Below are positions 43,031 to 52,794 of a stretch of DNA of 64,000 nt, piece after piece. Under the pieces are notes generated by a model that was given only the letters and a program-made list of their open reading frames with translations, ran no database searches and was not told the DNA's origin. A program made the position numbers and the translations under genes. Every line of letters begins with the position of its first letter. The first letter of the stretch is position 1. This stretch comes from Nostoc sp. NOS(2021) (GTDB lineage Bacteria > Cyanobacteriota > Cyanobacteriia > Cyanobacteriales > Nostocaceae): assembly GCF_017115025.1 (NCBI RefSeq), contig NZ_JABXKM010000340.1:21934-85933 (forward strand). Reading direction: 5' to 3'.

Positions 43031-44473
43031 TTAGTTAATGCCAGTAAATTCTCTGAGAATAGGCAAGACATAAGTAATTGGTGCTTGCTCTGTTACTTTA
43101 ACCCGAACACTGGTAGTTGTTCCAGCAGAAATGTTTAATTTTGGCCCTTGGGAAGAAGACCAGCGATAACCGCTAAAGTTGGATGGAGCTAGTTCCATTT
43201 CTGTTCGCACTTCTATGTCTCCGCCACCAGTTAGCAAGATGTTTGTTACTAGATCGGGGTTGCCAATCACAGACTTTGCACCTTCTTTAGTCACAGGTAA
43301 GGGGGAAACAGAGGTAACTTTGCCGACAATACCGCCAAAGCGTTCTCTTTTCACAGAAGTGGGGGTGATTTGCACGAGCATTCCTGGTTGAATTTGTTTG
43401 CCATCTTCGACATGAAAGTAGGAGACGGCAATTAGTGAAGTCTTTTTGTCACCGACACTTAAGGTGACAAGCGGAGTTTTCGGACTAGTAACTTGTCCCA
43501 GGAAACTAGTTACTTCTAATACACAGCCGCTACTAGGGCTAATAATTTGACTATTATCTAATATTTGTTTTTCTAGTTGAGCGATCGCTCGATTAACTTC
43601 TTGAATCTGATTAATTTTGGTATTAAGAGTTTCTACGTTTTCTTGATCAATGCGTTGGATCTTAGTCTCTAAGTCTTTTAACTGCGCTTGCAGTTCGCCT
43701 ACAGAACTCAAATTTTGTAAGTATCTCTGCTGGGCTTCTGTTTCTTGTACATCTAATTGCTTGAGCTGCACTTTGATATCAGATACGCTTTGCATTGCCT
43801 GTTGATATTCTTGCTCTGCTTGTAAATATGTATCTTTGGCAATGGCTCCCGCATCTACGAGTTGCTGGCGCTTTTCCAATCTATCTTTCAGTATAGGTAC
43901 GACAGTTACAGCATCATTGTGCCGTTGCTGCAAACTAATGCGCTGTTCACGAATGGCATTTAAGCCTTTTTCATAAAACGCAGGCGTGAGAGTTTGAGTA
44001 TCCCGCAAACGTTGAATATAACTAGCTCTAGCAGAAGCGTTCGCCTCTTTTTCTTTAGCGGTACGTTGTCGCTGAAGCAAGGATGAATTTTGTTCTTGTG
44101 TTTGTAATTGCCCCAGTTTTGAGCGTTGCAACTGCAATTGCTGTTTGAGATCCATCGGATCAATCGTTGCTATGACATATCCTTGAGCTATACATTGTCC
44201 TGTTTTAACATTCAGACTTTTTAACTGTCCTGAGATTGGCGACTCAAAAGTTACAACTTGATTGGGTTGAATAAGTATTCCCTTTCCTGTGACTGTGACG
44301 GGAATACGTCCAAAAATACTCCAAATTAACCCCAATAACACAAAACTACCCAGCGTCGCCAAAGGTAGCCAATCTACGGGATTGACTATCTGCATTAACT
44401 GATCCAATCTTTCTGGAGAAGATAAACGCTCCAGTGATTCCTTGCGAAATATACTATCTTGATTTTCAGCCAT
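43031..44473 (-). CDS. HlyD-family NHLM secretion adaptor
   Basis: 480 residues with one membrane helix (about 36-56, LATLGSFVLLGLIWSIFGRIPVTV). A lipoyl-like half-motif (GKGILIQPNQVVTFESPISGQL), a long coiled coil (about 100-290, Gln/Lys/Glu-rich) and a second beta domain (VSYFHVEDGKQIQPGM...VTPTS) follow. This is the membrane-fusion partner of peptide ABC exporters. It lies 20 bases upstream of the C39 transporter in the same direction and presumably joins the transporters to an outer-membrane channel. Confidence 0.9.
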   Translation of the reverse strand: MAENQDSIFRKESLERLSSPERLDQLMQIVNPVDWLPLATLGSFVLLGLIWSIFGRIPVTVTGKGILIQPNQVVTFESPISGQLKSLNVKTGQCIAQGYVIATIDPMDLKQQLQLQRSKLGQLQTQEQNSSLLQRQRTAKEKEANASARASYIQRLRDTQTLTPAFYEKGLNAIREQRISLQQRHNDAVTVVPILKDRLEKRQQLVDAGAIAKDTYLQAEQEYQQAMQSVSDIKVQLKQLDVQETEAQQRYLQNLSSVGELQAQLKDLETKIQRIDQENVETLNTKINQIQEVNRAIAQLEKQILDNSQIISPSSGCVLEVTSFLGQVTSPKTPLVTLSVGDKKTSLIAVSYFHVEDGKQIQPGMLVQITPTSVKRERFGGIVGKVTSVSPLPVTKEGAKSVIGNPDLVTNILLTGGGDIEVRTEMELAPSNFSGYRWSSSQGPKLNISAGTTTSVRVKVTEQAPITYVLPILREFTGIN

Positions 44474-44569
44474 TCACTTGAGGGAGAGATTGGGGATTGG
44501 GGGGCACAGAAAGTTCTTTCACTGCGTTTTCTCCTCTTTGCGTTTTTGCATCCTCTTCTCCTGCCTTCT

Positions 44570-45610
44570 TTAAGATTCCCGATTCAGACGTTTAATCATC
44601 CAGTCAAATCTAGCACCTGCTAGGGCGGTGTTGTCTAATGTATCGAAGTTGAGTTCATCTTCAACTTCGATATCTTCTGCTAAAAGTTGGTCTAGTTGGT
44701 AAGCCAATTTCCCAAATCCACGGCGGAACAGGCGATCGCGAATTCGATCTACTAAAACCACAGCGATCGCTCGATAAAAACGGGCTGTAAATCCTGTATT
44801 TTGCTTTAATTTTTGAGCTAGTTTCTGTTGTGGTAAAGCTAGTAATACAGAAGATTCTAGCGCCTTGACTGTGGCAGAGGCAGTTGTTGCTTCTACAAAG
44901 GACATTTCCCCTAAAATTTCGCCTTTGACGGATTGAGCAATTTCTTTTTCGGCAACTTGATTCTGTGGGCTAGTAACAAAAATCCCTAACTTTCCATCTA
45001 ACAATATATATAATGCCTCAACAGGTTTTCCTTCTTCAATTAGTACTTTACCTGGATTAACTTTAGTTCTTACTCCTTGGGAAATCATCCAATCAATATC
45101 GCCATCGTCCAAAATAGCAAATACAAACAAAACCTTTCGCAGTGATTCTCCTGGAACTACTTTGTTCTTGGTAAGAAAATCAGTGAGTCTCCGCAACTGC
45201 TGTGACAGGAAAACAGCCATTATTTGATAAAAATACGCGGCAAATTCTGTATCTTGCTCCAGTTTTTTGAGCAATAATTGTCTTGGCAATGCTAATACCC
45301 GTGAGGATTCCAGAGCTATAAAAGTAGTAGATGGGGGACGATTATCTATAAAAGATAAAGTTTCTACAATTTCCCCTGGCGATACACGATCGATTTCTTG
45401 TGCGTCTTTGACATTGCCTGTGGGAGAGACACAAATGCTTAATGCTCCCTCTAACAAAATTTCTACTGTATCAATAATCTCTTCACCTTCTTGAATGAGA
45501 ACTTGATTAGGATGATGCTCTGTACATCTGCCTACACTGAGCATCCAATCAATATCACTTTCCCTAAAGGCAGCAAAATTAGGAGTATTAACCAGCATTT
45601 GTTTAAGCAT
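44570..45610 (-). CDS. Protein with two cyclic-nucleotide-binding domains
   Basis: 346 residues with two Crp/Fnr-type cNMP-binding beta-barrels (about 20-135 and 170-290), each with PGEIVETLSF / KGEILGEMSF phosphate-binding-cassette-like motifs. No helix-turn-helix follows, so it is unlikely to be a transcription factor; the C-terminal 50 residues are helical. It lies 96 bases upstream of the HlyD gene in the same direction, and opposite the CHASE2 cyclase gene. A link between cNMP level and export is an inference. Confidence 0.87.
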   Translation of the reverse strand: MLKQMLVNTPNFAAFRESDIDWMLSVGRCTEHHPNQVLIQEGEEIIDTVEILLEGALSICVSPTGNVKDAQEIDRVSPGEIVETLSFIDNRPPSTTFIALESSRVLALPRQLLLKKLEQDTEFAAYFYQIMAVFLSQQLRRLTDFLTKNKVVPGESLRKVLFVFAILDDGDIDWMISQGVRTKVNPGKVLIEEGKPVEALYILLDGKLGIFVTSPQNQVAEKEIAQSVKGEILGEMSFVEATTASATVKALESSVLLALPQQKLAQKLKQNTGFTARFYRAIAVVLVDRIRDRLFRRGFGKLAYQLDQLLAEDIEVEDELNFDTLDNTALAGARFDWMIKRLNRES

Positions 45611-46062
45611 AGGATTTAAACTTGATTAGAAGTGGAATTAAATCATTTGTTGCAGCAAAACACAGCTTTTTGTTAGTTTTCTGGAAGTTTTCAACCTGGC
45701 TGGCTGACATAAGTAGTAAAAAGTCAATGAGAAGCTAGAATTACCACAACTAGCTTCTCGCTCATACTAAGTAGACAATTTCGTAAATTCGTGGCCAATT
45801 GAGGGTTGAAATTGAAACACATAGGCGCTTTGCCTTCCCGCAGGGGTAGGAGCGCGAAGCTTGTTTCGGTTTATTCGCTACGAATTAATGAAATGCTGTG
45901 CTAAGTTCTACCTACTTCATTATTTTTGGCAAAATCTTTAACAAAGCTTTTTAGACAAAAGTTAATATAGATTATATCATTGGTAATTAATTTAACTAAA
46001 TATCACCTTTTCGTGCTGTCACAAATATTTGGTTAGATGATTAAAAATTAATAGAACTTAAT
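45611..46062. other. Divergent promoter region
   Basis: 452 bases between the divergent cNMP-binding and DUF928 genes. A perfect 10-bp inverted repeat GAGAAGCTAG / CTAGCTTCTC (45729-45738, 45750-45759) could be an operator or attenuator, and a dispersed repeat with TTCCCGCAGGGGTAGGAG lies near 45833. No gene. Confidence 0.5.
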
Positions 46063-46833
46063 ATGAATTGGATACAAAAATTTGTAAACTTTACAGCATT
46101 TCCGATCTCTCTGGTATTGATCATCTCTAGTTTGCCCAGAATGGTGAGAGCGGAATCAATGATGGCACTTAAATTGCAGAGATTACAGAGTTGGCAAATT
46201 AGTCAGAAGTTTATCCCACCAAATCGAAAAGCACCACAAACTACGGCTGGTGGGGCGACTCGTGGCGGTTCCTGCTATTTAGAGGGTAAAGAAACTTTAA
46301 CTGCCTTAATGCCTCTAAATAAATCAGGTTTAACCCTTGCAGAACGTCCAACATTTTACTGGTTTGTACCGCAGATACCAGAAGAAACTGCTCACTTTTC
46401 ACTTCTAGATGGTGAGGATATAGTCTACGAGACGACTTTTAAACTTCCTAAACAATTAGGAATTATTGGTTTTACTCTCCCAACAAAAGCGCCAAGCCTG
46501 CAAGTAGGTAAAAACTATCACTGGTATATGTCAATCGCTTGCGGTTCAGAGGAAGTAGGAGAGGGAATCACTGTCGATGGTTGGGTAGAACGAATTCAAC
46601 CTACTACTGATTTATCAAAGCAGCTAGCCAGAACAAATCCCAAGCAGCTTTCCCAAGTGTATGCTACATCTGGGATTTGGTATGAAGTGCTAGATACATT
46701 AGTACAGCAACGTCTTACTGATCCGGGCGATCGCACAGTCATGGCTAACTGGAAAGCATTATTAGAATCAGTGGGTTTAAACAATTTAGTTTCCAAACCT
46801 CTAGTAAATAGCTGGAATGCCAAAACTAACTAA
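46063..46833 (+). CDS. DUF928 family exported protein
   Basis: 256 residues with a signal peptide (about 1-30, hydrophobic FPISLVLIISSLPRMVRAES). The DUF928 fold is recognisable: CYLEGKETLTALMPLNKSGLTLAERPTFYWFVP, and HWYMSIACGSEEVGEGITVDGWVERI. DUF928 genes commonly precede CHASE2-domain sensor genes in cyanobacteria, and here the gap to the next gene is 3 bases. Probably periplasmic, acting with the CHASE2 sensor. Confidence 0.9.
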   Translation: MNWIQKFVNFTAFPISLVLIISSLPRMVRAESMMALKLQRLQSWQISQKFIPPNRKAPQTTAGGATRGGSCYLEGKETLTALMPLNKSGLTLAERPTFYWFVPQIPEETAHFSLLDGEDIVYETTFKLPKQLGIIGFTLPTKAPSLQVGKNYHWYMSIACGSEEVGEGITVDGWVERIQPTTDLSKQLARTNPKQLSQVYATSGIWYEVLDTLVQQRLTDPGDRTVMANWKALLESVGLNNLVSKPLVNSWNAKTN

Positions 46834-46836
46834 TTT

Positions 46837-49113
46837 ATGTGGAGTCATATCAAGCAACAACTTTGGCAATATCGCGGTATCTTCATTGCTGCTCCCAGTG
46901 CGGGAGCATTAGTGTTTATCCTGCGCTTGAGTGGATTATTGCAGATGTTGGAATTGGCAGCGCTGGATCAAATGTTTCTGTTACGTTCTCCAGAACCTAT
47001 TGATACGCGGATTGTCATTGTAGAAATTAATGAATCTGATGTGCAAAAACTTGGTAAGCGCGGTTATTGGCCTCTGCCTGACAGCTTGCTGGCAAAAGTT
47101 TTAGAGAATTTAAAACAACAAAAACCCAGTGCTATTGGTTTGGATTTATATCGAGATTTACCAGTAGGTTTTGGACATCAATCGTTAGTTAAGGTGTTTG
47201 AGTCTACACCAAATTTAGTTGGTGTACAAAAAGTAGCTGAGAGTGAAGATAGTTCGGCGGTAGCACCACCACCAGCCCTGAAAAAACTTGGTCAAGTGGG
47301 TGCAAATGATTTTCCCTTAGATGGGGATGGGAAAGTTCGCCGCAGTTTGATGTATTTGGCAGATAAAAATGGCGAAAATGTGTTTAGTTTTGCTTTTAAA
47401 CTTGCCTATCTTTATTTGAGCGATCGCCAAATTGATGTAGGACAAACAAAAGATTATTTGGTAAAAACAGGTAATGTTATTTACCCATTATTTCAAGGTA
47501 ATGATGGTGGTTATATCCGGGCTGAAGACCAAGGTTATCAAGTACTAATAAATTATCGTAGCTCTAAAGAAAAATTTCAGCACATATCTATTATGGATGT
47601 GTTAAATAATCGGATATCTAAGGACTTAGTAAAAGGGCGCATTGTGTTGATTGGCCCCACAGCAGAAAGTCTCAAAGACCTATTTTATACACCATACAGC
47701 AGTACTATATTAACAGCACCTAAACGAATGGCTGGTGTAACTATTCACGCTAATGCCATCAGTCAAATTTTAAGCGCTACTTTAGATTACCGCCCGTTAA
47801 TCAGAACATGGACTAAATTACAGGAATGGTTGTGGATTTTTCTTTGGTCACTGATTGGTGCAATATTAAGATGGCAACAAAGATATAGCGGCACTTCTAA
47901 AAGAAAATCATTATTACCTTTGATTAGCATTTTGCTAGCTGGATGCTGTCTTGTGGGTAGTAGTTATCTAGCCTTTCTAGCAGGTTGGTGGATTCCTGTT
48001 GTCCCACCATTAATTACATTAATGGCTTCGGGAATTGTTGTTACTGCCTATATTGCGAGGACTGCGGGAGAAATTCGTAAAACCTTTGGTCGTTATCTCA
48101 CCGATGAAGTCGTCGCTAATTTATTAGAAAATCCTGAAGGTTTAAAACTTGGCGGTGAACGCAAAAAAATTACTATTCTCACTTCTGATTTAAGAGGTTT
48201 TACAGCTATGTCTGAGAGATTATCTGCTGAAGAAGTAATTAAAATAATTAACCTTTATTTAGGATATATGGCAGATATTATTACTCAGTATCAAGGCACG
48301 ATTGATGAATTTATGGGTGATGGAATTTTAGTTTTGTTCGGCGCTCCCATCACTAGAAAAGATGATGCTACAAGAGCGATCGCTTGTGCTGTGGCAATGC
48401 AACTAGCAATGGAACCAGTGAACAAAAAAATCCAGCAAATGGGATTCCCAAAGCTGGAAATGGGTATTGGCATTAATACAGCAGAAGTCGTGGTCGGTAA
48501 TATTGGTTCGGAAAAACGGACTAAATATGGAATTATCGGTAATCAAGTTAATTTAACCTATCGCATTGAATCGTATACAGTCGGGGGACAAATTTTTGCT
48601 TCGCAATCAACTATTAATGAGACTGGTTCCATTGTCAAAATTCTTGAACATAGAGAAGTACAAGCAAAAGGGGTGAAGCAACCCATAAAAATTTATGATG
48701 TAGGTGGAATTACTGGAGAATACAATTTATATCTTGCTGAAGACGAAGATAAAGTATTCTTGGAATTACTAGAAGCAATTCCCTTAAAATATACAGTTTT
48801 GGATGGAAAAGATGTGAGTGACACTGTGATTGAGGGAAAGTTAGTGAAGCTGTCAGCTAAGGGGGCGCAAGTATGTTATGACTCTAGAGTAAATTATCTG
48901 GTTTTACAGCCCTTTACTAACCTGAAACTGAACTTATTTCTGCCCGATAATGCCGAAATTAGTGAAGATATCTATGCTAAAGTCTTAGACAAAATGGCAG
49001 AACCAGATAATTTTTATATTCGTTTTACCAACATTCCACTAGAAGTGGAAGGGCAATTTAATGCCTTACGCCTCCGCCAAAGAACCATTGCACCTCTAAC
49101 TCCAGATGAGTGA
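46837..49113 (+). CDS. CHASE2-domain adenylate/guanylate cyclase with PilZ-like tail
   Basis: 758 residues. After a TM helix (about 15-35) comes an extracytoplasmic CHASE2 domain (about 40-340), then two or three TM helices to about 405, and a class III cyclase domain with metal Asp in TSDLRGF (about 450) and EFMGDG (about 490). The purine-selecting position is Glu (IDEFMGD) rather than the Lys of many adenylate cyclases, leaving GTP or ATP use open. The C-terminal 120 residues (GKLVKLSAKGAQVCYDSRVNYLVLQ) resemble a PilZ domain. It overlaps the ABC gene downstream by 8 bases, tying signalling to export. Confidence 0.9.
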   Translation: MWSHIKQQLWQYRGIFIAAPSAGALVFILRLSGLLQMLELAALDQMFLLRSPEPIDTRIVIVEINESDVQKLGKRGYWPLPDSLLAKVLENLKQQKPSAIGLDLYRDLPVGFGHQSLVKVFESTPNLVGVQKVAESEDSSAVAPPPALKKLGQVGANDFPLDGDGKVRRSLMYLADKNGENVFSFAFKLAYLYLSDRQIDVGQTKDYLVKTGNVIYPLFQGNDGGYIRAEDQGYQVLINYRSSKEKFQHISIMDVLNNRISKDLVKGRIVLIGPTAESLKDLFYTPYSSTILTAPKRMAGVTIHANAISQILSATLDYRPLIRTWTKLQEWLWIFLWSLIGAILRWQQRYSGTSKRKSLLPLISILLAGCCLVGSSYLAFLAGWWIPVVPPLITLMASGIVVTAYIARTAGEIRKTFGRYLTDEVVANLLENPEGLKLGGERKKITILTSDLRGFTAMSERLSAEEVIKIINLYLGYMADIITQYQGTIDEFMGDGILVLFGAPITRKDDATRAIACAVAMQLAMEPVNKKIQQMGFPKLEMGIGINTAEVVVGNIGSEKRTKYGIIGNQVNLTYRIESYTVGGQIFASQSTINETGSIVKILEHREVQAKGVKQPIKIYDVGGITGEYNLYLAEDEDKVFLELLEAIPLKYTVLDGKDVSDTVIEGKLVKLSAKGAQVCYDSRVNYLVLQPFTNLKLNLFLPDNAEISEDIYAKVLDKMAEPDNFYIRFTNIPLEVEGQFNALRLRQRTIAPLTPDE

Positions 49114-51781
49114 TTCCAAGTTACTGCTCACAGATAATCAATCCCTAGTATTAGACAATCCCCTAACAGTTTGGCAAATTGAATCCGGTGCGATCGCTGT
49201 GTTTGCTATTCTGATTGAGCAAGGTATTGAGGGCACTCGCCGTTATCTATTCAGCGTCAATGCGGGAGAGGCATTGTTTGGGATATCGGCTAATAACCAT
49301 AAAATTTTGGCGGTATCGATAGAAGATACTGTGTTGTTGCAAATATCTGCACAAGAATGTGAACAATGGATAAGTCAGGAGAAAGACGAGGCAGAAAGTT
49401 TTATTAAGTTAGTGCAGATTTGGGAGAAAAATATTCAAAGTTGTGTAGGCGAGCGATCTTCGATTCTGCCAGTTTTTTCCCACACTGAAAAGCTTACCAC
49501 CTGGAACACGATCCAAGTAACTCTGAGTGAACTGCACAGTGATTTGTGCGAAATTCTGACTCAAATAGAACAAGAAGAATTGGCAGCAAAATGGACTCAA
49601 TTCCAAGCACGGCAACAACTTAACTCTCAAGTAAAAGTTAGTGCCTTAAGAGAGTTAGCATCAGTCCTCAAACCCAAGCAAGCTGAACTGATGCAGTCAG
49701 GTACACCCCTGCTGATTGCCGCAGGTGCAGTCGGAAGGGCATTAGGAATTAAGATTCTGCCACCTGTGCGTTCTGAAGACATGAAGCGGATTAAAGAACC
49801 ATTAGAAGCGATCGCCCGTGCATCCCGAATTCGCATCCGACGGGTATTACTCAATGAGCGATGGTGGCAAAAAGATAGCGGGCCTCTATTAGCATATACT
49901 AATCAAGATAATTTTCCTGTTGCATTGCTACCAGCAGGGGTAGGAAAATACGAAATCTTTGACCCAGAGAATCACGTTCGCATACCTGTAAACAATCAGA
50001 CAACAAACATACTAGCTCCCTTTGCCTATGCATTTTATCGTCCCCTACCCGAAAACAATCTAACTGCGATCGGCTTACTTCTGTTTGCCTTTCAGGGGAA
50101 AATTCGAGAACTGATTGTTATCTTCCTCACTGGTGTTGTTGGTTCATTGTTGGGAATGTTAACCCCCTTAGCAACTGCTATCCTCATCGATTCCGTCATT
50201 CCCGATGCAGATAGAGGGTTGTTAGTGCAAATCGGATTAGGTCTGATAGCCGCCAGCTTTGGGACGATAATTTTTCAAATCGCCCAAGGTTTTGCCGGTC
50301 TGAGATTAGAAAGTAAAGCCAGTTTAGACTCCCAAGCAGCCTTATGGGATAGATTGTTTAATCTGCGGGTATCTTTCTTTCGTGAATATTCAATTGGGGA
50401 TTTACAATCTCGTGTTTCCGCAATCACTCAAATCCGCCAGAAACTCAACGACACAGTACTACGCACTATTTTTACTAGCTTCTTCTCTCTACTGAATTTG
50501 GGACTATTGTTTATCTACAGTTCCAGTCTAGCTTTAGTTGTAGTAGCAGTAGCGTTGTTGGCAATCATCTTCACTACTATCTCAGGCTTACTTAGCCGCC
50601 AAAAGTTGCGTTCTTTAGAAGAAATAGAGGGAGAAATTTTTGGTTTTACTGTACAGATGGTTGCTGGTGTGTCCAAACTTCGAGTCACCAATGCAGAAGA
50701 CCGCGCTTTTGCTCACTGGGCAAAAAAGTATACTCACCAGCTAAAACTCAAGCTGAGTACAGAGATAATTGAAGATGTCTTAGCGATATTTAACACCGCT
50801 ATGCCAACTGTCAGCTCGATAATTATCTTTTGGCTAGCAGTTACGTTAATCACACAAGCCCCATCTCAAAGTGGAATAGGATTATCTACAGGTACATTTT
50901 TAGCATTTAATTCCGCCTTTGCCATATTTATCGCTGGGGCAACTCAGCTGAGTAACACCATAGTCAGCATATTAGATATCAGCATTTTCTGGGAACGTGC
51001 GAAGCCCATCTTTCAGGCTCAACCAGAAATCGACCTGAGCAAAAGCGATCCAGGACGGTTAACAGGTAAAGTAAAAGTCGATCATGTGACTTTCCGCTAC
51101 CGCGAAGATGGCCCCCTCAATTTAGATGATCTGACAATTCAGGCAGAACCAGGAGAGTTGATTGCTTTGGTAGGGCCTTCTGGTAGTGGCAAATCAACAA
51201 TTATTAGGCTGTTATTGGGATTTGAAACGCCAAAAGATGGCACGATTTACTATGATGGTCAGGACTTATCAGGGTTAGATATATCGGCAGTGCGTAGACA
51301 GATTGGTGTAGTGCTGCAAAATGGTCGCATCAATAGCGCCTCAATTTTTGAAAACATTTCTAGTGGTGCATTGGTGACAATGGAAGAAGCCTGGGAAGCA
51401 GTACGGATGGCTGGATTTGCCGATGATATTAAGTCAATGCCAATGGAGATGCACACAGTCATTTCGGAGGGGGGTACAAATCTCTCTGGTGGGCAACGTC
51501 AAAGGCTACTAATTGCTCGTGCTTTAGTATTAAAACCGAGAATTCTAATTTTTGATGAAGCTACCAGTGCTTTAGATAATCGTACTCAAGCGATAGTTAG
51601 TACCAGCTTAGAGCAGTTAGGAGTAACGCGCATAATTATCGCCCATCGCCTCAGCACTATCCGCAACGCCGACCGAATTTATGTGATTGAAGCCGGTCGA
51701 GTTGTCCAGCAAGGTAAGTTTGAAGAATTAGTGAATCAAAAGGGCTTATTTGCTAATCTGATGGCACGACAAATGGCGTAA
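49106..51781 (+). CDS. NHLM-type ABC transporter, peptidase-lacking
   Basis: 891 residues. The N-terminal region (about 1-280) has no C39 peptidase and begins with a cupin-/cNMP-like beta region. A six-helix membrane domain (about 320-620) and an ABC domain follow, with Walker A GPSGSGKST (about 690), signature LSGGQRQRLLIARAL and Walker B ILIFDEATSALD. This matches the second transporter of NHLM bacteriocin export systems, which accompanies a C39-bearing transporter. It ends the plus-strand signalling-export operon. Confidence 0.92.
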   Translation: MSDSKLLLTDNQSLVLDNPLTVWQIESGAIAVFAILIEQGIEGTRRYLFSVNAGEALFGISANNHKILAVSIEDTVLLQISAQECEQWISQEKDEAESFIKLVQIWEKNIQSCVGERSSILPVFSHTEKLTTWNTIQVTLSELHSDLCEILTQIEQEELAAKWTQFQARQQLNSQVKVSALRELASVLKPKQAELMQSGTPLLIAAGAVGRALGIKILPPVRSEDMKRIKEPLEAIARASRIRIRRVLLNERWWQKDSGPLLAYTNQDNFPVALLPAGVGKYEIFDPENHVRIPVNNQTTNILAPFAYAFYRPLPENNLTAIGLLLFAFQGKIRELIVIFLTGVVGSLLGMLTPLATAILIDSVIPDADRGLLVQIGLGLIAASFGTIIFQIAQGFAGLRLESKASLDSQAALWDRLFNLRVSFFREYSIGDLQSRVSAITQIRQKLNDTVLRTIFTSFFSLLNLGLLFIYSSSLALVVVAVALLAIIFTTISGLLSRQKLRSLEEIEGEIFGFTVQMVAGVSKLRVTNAEDRAFAHWAKKYTHQLKLKLSTEIIEDVLAIFNTAMPTVSSIIIFWLAVTLITQAPSQSGIGLSTGTFLAFNSAFAIFIAGATQLSNTIVSILDISIFWERAKPIFQAQPEIDLSKSDPGRLTGKVKVDHVTFRYREDGPLNLDDLTIQAEPGELIALVGPSGSGKSTIIRLLLGFETPKDGTIYYDGQDLSGLDISAVRRQIGVVLQNGRINSASIFENISSGALVTMEEAWEAVRMAGFADDIKSMPMEMHTVISEGGTNLSGGQRQRLLIARALVLKPRILIFDEATSALDNRTQAIVSTSLEQLGVTRIIIAHRLSTIRNADRIYVIEAGRVVQQGKFEELVNQKGLFANLMARQMA

Positions 51782-51786
51782 GCGAT

Positions 51787-51864
51787 GATCCCCCCAACCC
51801 CCCTTAAAAAGGGGGGCAAAAAATTCTCAAAGTCCCCCAATTTATCGGGGGATTTAGGGGGATC
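51787..51864. repeat. Palindromic repeat, uninterrupted form
   Basis: GATCCCCCCAACCCCCCTT on the left with AATTTATCGGGGGATTTAG on the right: the intact version of the element split by a MITE at 28183-28446. It lies just after the ABC gene stop. A degenerate MITE end (GTGTACACCGTAGCC) follows at about 51898-51912. Confidence 0.75.
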
Positions 51865-51995
51865 TTATGATGTTTTGTATAGTGTGTAGAGATGTGTGTA
51901 CACCGTAGCCCCGCCGGCGGGGAGGTTAGCTCAAGCGCAACTTTTGCGGGGTGGGGTTCCGGGTATTATGCTTAATTGCTCGGACATGATATAAC

Positions 51996-52634
51996 TCATC
52001 GTCCTAAATCATGCATCTTGTTAATGACCGTGGCGCACTTTTGTGTCAACGCTTCCAATTCCTCTTTATTAGTGGAACTGGGAGCATCAATCAAGTTACC
52101 AATTCTCACAGTGATGGGAACTGCGCGAGGTAGGGACGATCCTTTTTGTAAAATCGCCTCAGTACCCCAGACACTCACCGGCAATATTGAGGCTTTTGCT
52201 TTCGCCGCCAGCAGCAATGCGCCTCTTTTGGGGTCTGTAATTCGACCATCTGGGGTGCGGGTACCTTGCAAGAAAACACCGACAGCCCAACCATTATTGA
52301 GATATTCTATGGCAGAACGGATGGCAGTGCGATCGGCATTTCCCCGACTCACCGGGTAAGCACCATACAATTTAATCGCTTGCGCCAAAATGGGGATATT
52401 AAATAATTCTTCCTTAGCCATGTACGCCACTGGACGACGTACACAGTTGGAGACAATTGGCGGGTCAAAGTAACTAGCGTGATTACTCACTACCAGCAAC
52501 GGCCCTGATTGGGGGACATTTTCCGTACCATAAATCTGGCCCCGAAAGTAAGCGTGAAGCATGGGGCTGACGACCGACCATTTAAAGGCGTGGTAAAGTG
52601 CCAGACTGATAAACGGTTCGCGGTTTCTGTCCAC
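51996..52634 (-). CDS. 1-acyl-sn-glycerol-3-phosphate acyltransferase (PlsC family)
   Basis: 212 residues from a GTG start. PlsC block I is SNHASYFD and block IV ASILPVSVWG. Block III reads GVFLQGTRTPDGR, with Gln in place of the usual Glu of FPEGTR. It transfers acyl chains to lysophosphatidate in membrane lipid synthesis, if active. Hydrophobic helices flank the catalytic core. It is unrelated to the RiPP genes by function and marks the right border of that locus. Confidence 0.88.
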   Translation of the reverse strand: MDRNREPFISLALYHAFKWSVVSPMLHAYFRGQIYGTENVPQSGPLLVVSNHASYFDPPIVSNCVRRPVAYMAKEELFNIPILAQAIKLYGAYPVSRGNADRTAIRSAIEYLNNGWAVGVFLQGTRTPDGRITDPKRGALLLAAKAKASILPVSVWGTEAILQKGSSLPRAVPITVRIGNLIDAPSSTNKEELEALTQKCATVINKMHDLGR

Positions 52635-52794
52635 AGAAGATAATTAAAATCAGACTGAATTTAGCATAAGCGATCGCAAGGCCCAGAGCAAACTCAAAAA
52701 AGCTGTAGAAACGCAAGGTAGTGATTTCGACAATTTCAGGTGACGCTTAGTGAGCTTTTTTACTACATTCCCTACCTTTTAAAATATCCTTTTA

